Shown here: positions 1 to 4,808 of the stretch, piece after piece
How positions within the stretch are numbered: position 1 is the stretch's first letter
Layout: each line of letters starts with the position of its first letter
Source: an uncultured Lachnospiraceae bacterium
GTDB taxonomy: Bacteria; Bacillota_A; Clostridia; Lachnospirales; Lachnospiraceae
DNA length: 6,194 bases
Reading direction: 5' to 3'
NCBI GenBank assembly: GCA_946410365.1
Contig: CAMKAA010000066.1
Location: 1-6,194 of the forward strand
Position numbers and translations under genes: made by a program
The notes under the pieces: model-generated
Databases searched by the model: none
Told to the model about the DNA's origin: nothing
What the model saw: the letters and a program-made list of their open reading frames with translations, nothing else

Positions 1-211
1 TGCAGACCTCTTCATTTGCCTCCGCCAGAGAAGAAACATCGGGAAGCGCGCTCAGAAATCTCTGATAATAGCTCTTCACTGCTTCCACTCTGGTCTGCTG
101 CAGCATGATCTCCGAAAGCCATACATGATAGGGTGAAGGGTCATCTCTCCACGGCAGTTCTCTTCGGTTATGAGAGTACCAGTTCAGCAGTTCCTCATAA
201 AAAACTTTCAT
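1..211 (-). CDS. mutY: A/G-specific adenine glycosylase MutY (N-terminal 70 codons, cut by window edge)
   Basis: Base-excision repair glycosylase that removes adenine mispaired with 8-oxoguanine or guanine, acting on DNA in the cytoplasm. The visible residues match the MutY N-terminus: LPWR at 19-22, PYHVWLSEIMLQQTRVE at 27-43 and YYQRF at 48-52. Glu34 in the SEIML motif aligns with the catalytic acid of the family (Glu37 in E. coli MutY). The helix-hairpin-helix, the catalytic Asp, the iron-sulfur cluster and the C-terminal 8-oxoG domain would lie beyond the left edge. The ATG at 211-209 is the only usual start codon in this frame before an upstream in-frame stop inside the holA 3' end. No clear Shine-Dalgarno precedes it; the leader is AT-rich, so translation may depend on coupling to holA, whose stop lies 16 bases upstream. 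Identification from the motif block is secure; gene completeness cannot be judged. Confidence 0.95.
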   Translation of the reverse strand, partial: MKVFYEELLNWYSHNRRELPWRDDPSPYHVWLSEIMLQQTRVEAVKSYYQRFLSALPDVSSLAEANEEVC

Positions 212-227
212 ATTTATATAGTTACCG

Positions 228-1319
228 TCATGCCCTTCCGGAATGCTTTACAATGATCATCTCCGCCGCGATCCCTGCATCGATCCTGCCGCTCTTGCTG
301 TCGTGATCGGCTGCAATACAATCGCCAAGCGCCTCTATAAGTTCCTCTGTACTGTACATTTTGAGTGCCGGCTTATATTTTCTGGTTATGACAAATGGAG
401 GAACTCCGACTTTGGACGCGATCTCGCCGTCCGGCATTGTCCCGCTAAGCTCCTTTATCTTGACCAGCTGGCCAAACTGCCTTCTCATAAGACTCAGAAT
501 GACCTGCGGGGCAGTTCTCAGCGCGCACAGTTCCATATAGATCCCGAGCGCTTTCTTTCTGTCCCTCAACGCTATGGCTTCGATCATGTCAAATATACGG
601 TCTCTGATCCTGGGGCTGCAGACATCTTTGATATCCTGCTCGGTGATCTCCTTCTTTCCCATGCAATAGCAGCAAAGTTTCTCAGCCTCCCCTGCGATGT
701 TCTGCATGTCTTCTCCTGTAAACTCCAAAAAGAGCGCCAGCGTTCTTCCGCTTACTGAAAACCCGCTCTTTCTGAAGATTCCGCCGGCCCAGGAGCGCAG
801 ATCAGCTTCTCCGGGCGTGACGCACTCCAGGACATCTCCCTGTTTTTCCTTCCTGCTCTTAACAATTGCTTTGTAAAGTCGTCCTCTCTTATCAACATTC
901 TCCTCGACGAACACAATGGAGGTGGTGTCGGGAATCTCGGGAATAAAACCTGCGATCTTATCCGCCTCATCAGCTATAGAAGAGGCAGTCTTACTGCCGG
1001 TCACGGATTTTGATGCGGATTTCGGGTTCAGCAGTCCGGTGTTTTCCAAAACGATCACTCTCCGGTCCGCAAAAAAAGGAAGTGTCTGCGCCATGTCGAT
1101 GAGTTCTCTGGCAGTCACATCCGACCCTGTATAGCGTGACAGATTCATCGCGTCCCCGTCTCCCATGAGCGCTTTTACGAGTTTATCTCTGTTTTGCAGC
1201 CTTAGATATGCCTGTTCTCCGCACAGGAGATATACTCTTTTCAGATCACCGCTCTTTATCGCCTCATTAAATTGTCTCTGTTCTGCAGCAAAATCGCTCT
1301 TTGCCTGTTTGGCGGCCAT
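228..1319 (-). CDS. holA: DNA polymerase III delta subunit (clamp loader)
   Basis: Delta subunit of the clamp-loader complex: it opens the beta sliding clamp so that it can be placed on primed DNA. With the ATG at 1319 the protein has 363 residues, normal for Firmicutes HolA (YqeN family). Visible hallmarks are YLLCGEQAYL at 30-39, LPFFADRRVIVLEN at 80-93, VEENVDKRGRLYK at 138-150, the domain II segment EDMQNIAGEAEKL at 203-215 and the collar-domain region from about 240 (RDRIFDMIEAIALRDRKKAL). I chose the ATG because GTGGGG at 1331-1326 sits six bases upstream as a ribosome binding site. An in-frame GTG at 1331 would add four residues, but it lies inside that site and has no site of its own. 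A Lys/Ser-rich stretch at about 99-114 looks like a small lineage-specific insert. The gene follows comEC, a Firmicutes arrangement, and precedes mutY by 16 bases; it is probably cotranscribed with both and may also have its own promoter. Confidence 0.95.
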   Translation of the reverse strand: MAAKQAKSDFAAEQRQFNEAIKSGDLKRVYLLCGEQAYLRLQNRDKLVKALMGDGDAMNLSRYTGSDVTARELIDMAQTLPFFADRRVIVLENTGLLNPKSASKSVTGSKTASSIADEADKIAGFIPEIPDTTSIVFVEENVDKRGRLYKAIVKSRKEKQGDVLECVTPGEADLRSWAGGIFRKSGFSVSGRTLALFLEFTGEDMQNIAGEAEKLCCYCMGKKEITEQDIKDVCSPRIRDRIFDMIEAIALRDRKKALGIYMELCALRTAPQVILSLMRRQFGQLVKIKELSGTMPDGEIASKVGVPPFVITRKYKPALKMYSTEELIEALGDCIAADHDSKSGRIDAGIAAEMIIVKHSGRA

Positions 1320-1337
1320 TTTTATCCCCACTTGATC

Positions 1338-1358
1338 ACTGCGGCTGTCTGCCGCAGT
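1338..1358 (-). promoter_or_regulatory. 8-bp perfect hairpin in the holA leader
   Basis: An inverted repeat of ACTGCGGC and GCCGCAGT (1338-1345 and 1351-1358) encloses a five-base loop, between the comEC stop and the holA ribosome binding site. On the minus strand it is followed by GATCAAG rather than a T-run, so it is not a standard intrinsic terminator. It ends six bases before the GTGGGG site and would lie inside the leader of a transcript from the promoter at 1385-1413. Possible roles are stabilising a processed 5' end or modulating holA translation. The structure is seen directly; the role is unknown. Confidence 0.5.
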
Positions 1359-1384
1359 TCTAATCTGTTTTAGTATTAATTTTC

Positions 1385-1413
1385 ATTGAATGATATTCCC
1401 TGCGTTTTGTCAA
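1385..1413 (-). promoter_or_regulatory. Candidate sigma-A promoter for holA-mutY
   Basis: On the minus strand a perfect -35 box TTGACA (1413-1408) overlaps the comEC stop codon. After exactly 17 bases comes TTCAAT (1390-1385), a four-of-six match to the -10 consensus. The predicted start, near 1378, would give a leader of about 60 bases containing the hairpin at 1338-1358. It would let holA and mutY be expressed apart from comEC. The consensus -35 and the spacing are good, but the weak -10 makes this tentative. Confidence 0.4.
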
Positions 1414-3689
1414 TAAAATGTATTAACCAAATACTCACCTCTCCCGTCTGTTGTCACTGAGATCTGGCCGTCTCTTCTCGTATCCAGGATCTCCATTCCC
1501 GCCTCCCTGAGCCTTCTGATCGTCTCAGGCGCCGGGTGCCCGTAACGGTTTCCGACACCGCAGGAGATCAGCGCAATGCGCGCGGTTATCTTTTGAAGAA
1601 AAAGCTCTGTAGTAGCCCCTTTACTTCCATGGTGTGCGGCCTTGAGTATATCTGTCTGTATCTTTTCTTCTCCCAGATAATTCAACAGATCCGTCTCTCC
1701 CTGTCCTTCAAGATCTCCTGTAAGCATTGCCGAAAACCTGTCATAGGACAAAAGCATCGTCACTGAGTACTCATTAGCATCTTCATAAGAAGCATCCAGA
1801 GCAGGATGAAGGCATGTTATCTTTAACTTCCCCTTTGAATATGTCATTCCCCTGTGCAGGTAAGTGACCGGTATCCCCTTCTGCCGCGCGAGATTTTCAA
1901 TCCTGAGATAGATCTCTCCTTTTCGTTCCTCCGCAATTGATGGCATGCCCAGAGATCCGATCCTCAGGCCTCCGGGTGAATCTGCCTGTTCGAGCAGTTC
2001 CAGAAGTCCGCTGCAGTGGTCCAGATCATCGTGTGTCATCACGCAGCAGTCGATCTTTGAGATTCCATGATATTTAAGAAAAGGGATCTCTACATTTTCT
2101 CCGATCCCCTTCCTTGAAGAACTTCCTCCGTCGATCAGTATCACACTCGCACCGCTCTCGTCGCAGGTCCTGATCAGCAGTCCGTCTCCCTGTCCCACGT
2201 CCAACATATAGAGAGCCATGGGCGGTGTATACCTGATCCTGAAGATCATCAGGACCGCTGCGGCACATAAGGCGAAACGAAGCATATGCAATTTCTTTTC
2301 TGTTACTGACTTCAGCTTTGAAACTGCCAAAGCGGCAGCGATCAGGAGATAATAGACAATGATCACCCGGTTAGATGGTCTTCCCACTGTCAAAGTATTG
2401 AATGGAAGTCTTTGCGTGATCTCACACAGGCCGTCAAAGATCCACAGGACCAGTACCGGAATCTCTCCAACAATTCCGCATATACAGGAAAGTGCGGCTT
2501 TCAGAAATGAGCCTTCTGTTATAAAGCCGGCAGCCGCACCAAGGATCAGCGAAATTCCCCCTGTGGTCATCATGAGGGGGGCCATAAAGAGTACGATAAT
2601 GTTCAGAAATACGGAATACAGCGGAAAAGAGTAATAGAAACACAGATGCACAGGAAGTGTAAAAATCGGTATCGCAATTGGTTTCGCCGGACCCGGCAGT
2701 TCCGGCATCATAAGACCTGCGGCAGCTACGGCCGTGAAGGAGAAGAGAAAACCGCTGTGGAAAAGATAACAAGGCTGTTCGATCAAAAGCAGCAGAGCCG
2801 CCACCGCCATTGCAGTGAGTGTATCGTAAGTCCTACCCGCAGCCTTTGACACTGCCCTCATCCCAAACATGATCAGCGCCCTTATACATGATGTATGCAT
2901 TCCCGTCAGCAGTCCATACAAATACAGCAGCAACAGAGTGACCGCACATGACACAAAGACAGGTGCTCGGCATCTTCTTAAAAAAGTGTATATCCCCGAA
3001 CCGATGAGCGAAATGTGAAGACCGGATACACAGATCACGTGAATTATACCTGCTGCCTGATACTTCTCCTTGATCTGCCTGTCGATCAGTCCGTTCTGCC
3101 CAAGCAGCATTGCTTTCATGACCGAAGCGCATCGCCTTCCGTGTCCCCCGTGCCTGTTTCCGAATATCTCATCCGTCAGGTCCGTCAGCTTAGTTCTCAG
3201 CTCAAAAATCGCAGACTTTACCGGGTTCTTGCTGCTGTCATAGGCCAGAATATGTGAATCGCTAAGCGTAAACAGATAACCTTCGATCACGCTGTAATAC
3301 ATAAATGAATCAAACTCCCCGTCGTTGGAAGGCTGCCTGAAAAGGCGGATCCTGCCCCTGATCCGCACTTCAGCGCCTTCGTGAGCCCACTCCTTCTGCA
3401 GTTCAGGCTCCTCCTCGATGGTACACAACACTTTGTCTCCTCTCATTATCCCGAAAGCTCCCTCTTTGGGGATCTCAGACTCAAGGCTGACATTTCCCAG
3501 CGACATCCTGATGTACTGTTCTCCGCCCGGATCTCTGACAGCGTATTCCTTTTCTTCCACGGTCCCCCGAAGCGTAACATATCTTCCATCTGCCTTGGAT
3601 CCAATGGCAGGTTGAGGAGGTGAGAGAAGGACAGATCCCCACACTGCCGCCGTAAAGAGCATAACAAAAAGACAAACCGGTCTTCGCAA
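1410..3689 (-). CDS. comEC: ComEC/Rec2-family DNA uptake channel protein with metallo-beta-lactamase domain
   Basis: Polytopic membrane protein that in competent bacteria passes single-stranded DNA across the cytoplasmic membrane. Its 759 residues are the normal full length. Order: a membrane anchor at about 5-22, an extracytoplasmic OB-like DUF4131 region at about 35-150, and a Competence domain with many hydrophobic helices from about 215 to 485, including HVICVSGLHISLI at 217-229. A C-terminal metallo-beta-lactamase domain starts near 492 with DVGQGDG at 497-503. Its metal ligands are present: THDDLDH at 552-558 (H553, D555, D557, H558), D659 in LTGDLE, H686/H687 in AAHHGS and H718 in YGHP. 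The nuclease-like site therefore appears intact. The start is TTG at 3689, chosen because GGAGG lies six bases upstream; the next ATG would remove nine residues of the first hydrophobic segment. The gene is preceded by a terminator and followed by holA. Whether this organism is naturally competent cannot be told from this gene alone. Confidence 0.95.
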   Translation of the reverse strand: MRRPVCLFVMLFTAAVWGSVLLSPPQPAIGSKADGRYVTLRGTVEEKEYAVRDPGGEQYIRMSLGNVSLESEIPKEGAFGIMRGDKVLCTIEEEPELQKEWAHEGAEVRIRGRIRLFRQPSNDGEFDSFMYYSVIEGYLFTLSDSHILAYDSSKNPVKSAIFELRTKLTDLTDEIFGNRHGGHGRRCASVMKAMLLGQNGLIDRQIKEKYQAAGIIHVICVSGLHISLIGSGIYTFLRRCRAPVFVSCAVTLLLLYLYGLLTGMHTSCIRALIMFGMRAVSKAAGRTYDTLTAMAVAALLLLIEQPCYLFHSGFLFSFTAVAAAGLMMPELPGPAKPIAIPIFTLPVHLCFYYSFPLYSVFLNIIVLFMAPLMMTTGGISLILGAAAGFITEGSFLKAALSCICGIVGEIPVLVLWIFDGLCEITQRLPFNTLTVGRPSNRVIIVYYLLIAAALAVSKLKSVTEKKLHMLRFALCAAAVLMIFRIRYTPPMALYMLDVGQGDGLLIRTCDESGASVILIDGGSSSRKGIGENVEIPFLKYHGISKIDCCVMTHDDLDHCSGLLELLEQADSPGGLRIGSLGMPSIAEERKGEIYLRIENLARQKGIPVTYLHRGMTYSKGKLKITCLHPALDASYEDANEYSVTMLLSYDRFSAMLTGDLEGQGETDLLNYLGEEKIQTDILKAAHHGSKGATTELFLQKITARIALISCGVGNRYGHPAPETIRRLREAGMEILDTRRDGQISVTTDGRGEYLVNTFY

Positions 3690-3695
3690 GTTACT

Positions 3696-3700
3696 CCTCC
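3696..3700 (-). promoter_or_regulatory. Ribosome binding site that fixes the TTG start of comEC
   Basis: GGAGG, within GGAGGAGTAA on the minus strand, lies six bases before the TTG at 3689. A near-consensus site at this spacing is the main reason for preferring TTG over the internal ATG ten codons in. Confidence 0.8.
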
Positions 3701-3732
3701 GTCTGTATTAAATAAAACAAATTATGGATTCT

Positions 3733-3771
3733 CCCCTGCCGGACCCGGCGCGGGGACGGACCGAACGGTCC
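3733..3771 (-). promoter_or_regulatory. GC-rich pair of hairpins in the comEC leader
   Basis: Two neighbouring inverted repeats stand out in an otherwise AT-rich intergenic region. One is GGACC-GAAC-GGTCC at 3758-3771. The other pairs CCCC (3733-3736) with GGGG (3752-3755) around an inner GCCG/CGGC stem (3738-3741 and 3746-3749). On the minus strand the GGTCCG motif occurs in both, so the first GGACC arm could pair with either copy and the folds would exclude each other. No T-run follows directly, so this is not a plain terminator. It does not match any riboswitch class I recognise. The structures are seen; regulation is inferred. Confidence 0.4.
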
Positions 3772-3781
3772 TGACCTTTTT

Positions 3782-3810
3782 ATCCTAATCCGTAAAGAAG
3801 CAAAATGCAA
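3782..3810 (-). promoter_or_regulatory. Weak candidate promoter for comEC
   Basis: TTGCAT (3810-3805) and TAGGAT (3787-3782) are separated by 17 bases on the minus strand, just downstream of the terminator that ends the preceding operon. The boxes match the sigma-A consensus at three and four of six positions. A start near 3775 would give a leader of about 85 bases that includes both GC-rich hairpins. A promoter is expected somewhere here because of the terminator; this is the best-spaced candidate I find. Confidence 0.25.
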
Positions 3811-3826
3811 GACGGTCTCTGAATAT

Positions 3827-3874
3827 AAAAAACGGCCTTCGCCGGGCAAATCCCGGATCGAAAGCCGTTTTTTT
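3827..3874 (-). terminator. Intrinsic terminator after the kinase-lipoprotein operon
   Basis: A long GC-rich stem: AAACGGC pairs with GCCGTTT at the base, then TTCG with CGAA, then CCGGG with CCCGG around a CAAAT loop, with a one-base mismatch and a two-base bulge. On the minus strand the stem ends in a run of six T; on the plus strand the far arm ends in seven T, so it could work in both directions. It overlaps the TAA stop of the GerMN lipoprotein gene, separating that operon from comEC. Confidence 0.93.
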
Positions 3875-4808
3875 ATTCTTCTTTTTCCGTATCCGCTCGT
3901 CTTTCGACGATCTCCTCGTTCATTTGGAAGCTTCCGGTCAATGGGATCGATTCCATAAAGACCGCATCTGTGTTTCCGTCCACAGAGATCTGAACAGAAT
4001 CAATAGCGGGCAGTTCGCAGAGCGAATTGACGATCGAATAGAGTGCTGTCTGTCCAAGCACTCCCTCCTGGCCTCGAAGAAACTCGTTGTTCAGGTTCAC
4101 ATAGCATCTGCGGTCCCTTGTGGTGACATTGATCACTTTTGTCGCACTGCTCACCGTGGGATACGCGAAGTTGCCGTTCGGCCCCTGGATGACCTGTTCG
4201 ATGACGATCCTCTCAAGAGGCATATTGCTGTTGTAAACTACTGTTCTGTACGCATCTACAAGCTTATCACCGCTCTCATTGGCAAAATACAGATGGAGGC
4301 GGACTCTCTCATAATTGCGCATTTCCGTGTAGGAGTTGTAGATGAACTGATCCGGTTCCATGATTCCGGGTTCTTCCCCGTCGGCGTCACGGAACGCTTC
4401 ACCTTCCACCATAAAATAAACTCCGTCCACTTCCGCAAAACTGCATAGTGTATTGATCACAGCTGTCCTCGTCAGTACTTCTTCGACTGCATTCAGGTCA
4501 TAGTATTCCCCTGAGAGATTCAAAGTTACGATCTTTCCCGCAGTCTCACTCGAAAGAAGCCTGAAGTCAGTGATCGGAGCTCTGAGCGTCATTTCCTTGG
4601 GCTGGACGCACAATTTCCCGATCAGTTCCTCAATGATCCTCTCGCGGTCATCTGCCTCGGGAACGTACTCCTGTTCCTGGATACCGTAATCACCCTTATT
4701 CAGATAATAGATCCTGATGCCTCTTTTATCAGCGCCCTTCTTGCCGCAGGCTCCCAGAAAGAGACACAGTGTGAACAATATTAAGAATATTCCTGTCTTT
4801 CTATTCAA
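3873..4808 (-). CDS. Lipoprotein with two GerMN-like domains
   Basis: Predicted extracytoplasmic lipoprotein of 311 residues. A hydrophobic signal segment (about 6-18) ends in the lipobox LGAC, with Cys21 as the lipidation site. Two regions resemble the GerMN domain named after Bacillus GerM: about 31-138, with GKIVTLNLSGEYYDL at 91-105, and about 168-293, with MPLERIVIEQVIQGP at 196-210 and RRCYVNLNNEFL at 233-244. GerMN domains occur in Bacillus GerM, which affects germination and sporulation, and in actinobacterial LpqB; their ligand is not well defined. The start is TTG at 4808, which overlaps the kinase stop as TTGA and has GGAGAG five bases upstream (4814-4819), so the two proteins are translationally coupled. 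This suggests the lipoprotein works with the kinase, perhaps binding its outer sensor domain, as LpqB does with MtrB. The acidic C-terminal tail ends at the terminator. The domain call is good; function is inferred from context. Confidence 0.85.
   Translation of the reverse strand: MNRKTGIFLILFTLCLFLGACGKKGADKRGIRIYYLNKGDYGIQEQEYVPEADDRERIIEELIGKLCVQPKEMTLRAPITDFRLLSSETAGKIVTLNLSGEYYDLNAVEEVLTRTAVINTLCSFAEVDGVYFMVEGEAFRDADGEEPGIMEPDQFIYNSYTEMRNYERVRLHLYFANESGDKLVDAYRTVVYNSNMPLERIVIEQVIQGPNGNFAYPTVSSATKVINVTTRDRRCYVNLNNEFLRGQEGVLGQTALYSIVNSLCELPAIDSVQISVDGNTDAVFMESIPLTGSFQMNEEIVERRADTEKEE

Noticed and set aside
243..758. 171-codon plus-strand open frame inside holA
   Set aside because: It lies wholly opposite recognisable HolA domains, has no family resemblance and no convincing ribosome binding site.
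1320..1331. GTG at 1331 as the holA start
   Set aside because: The GTG is part of the GTGGGG ribosome binding site that serves the ATG at 1319, and no such site precedes the GTG.
1338..1358. Hairpin between comEC and holA as an intrinsic terminator
   Set aside because: There is no T-run after the stem on the minus strand, and only scattered T on the plus strand, where no gene would use it.
3924..4448. 174-codon plus-strand open frame inside the lipoprotein gene
   Set aside because: It is antisense to both GerMN-like domains, shows no recognisable protein motif, and has no plausible promoter.
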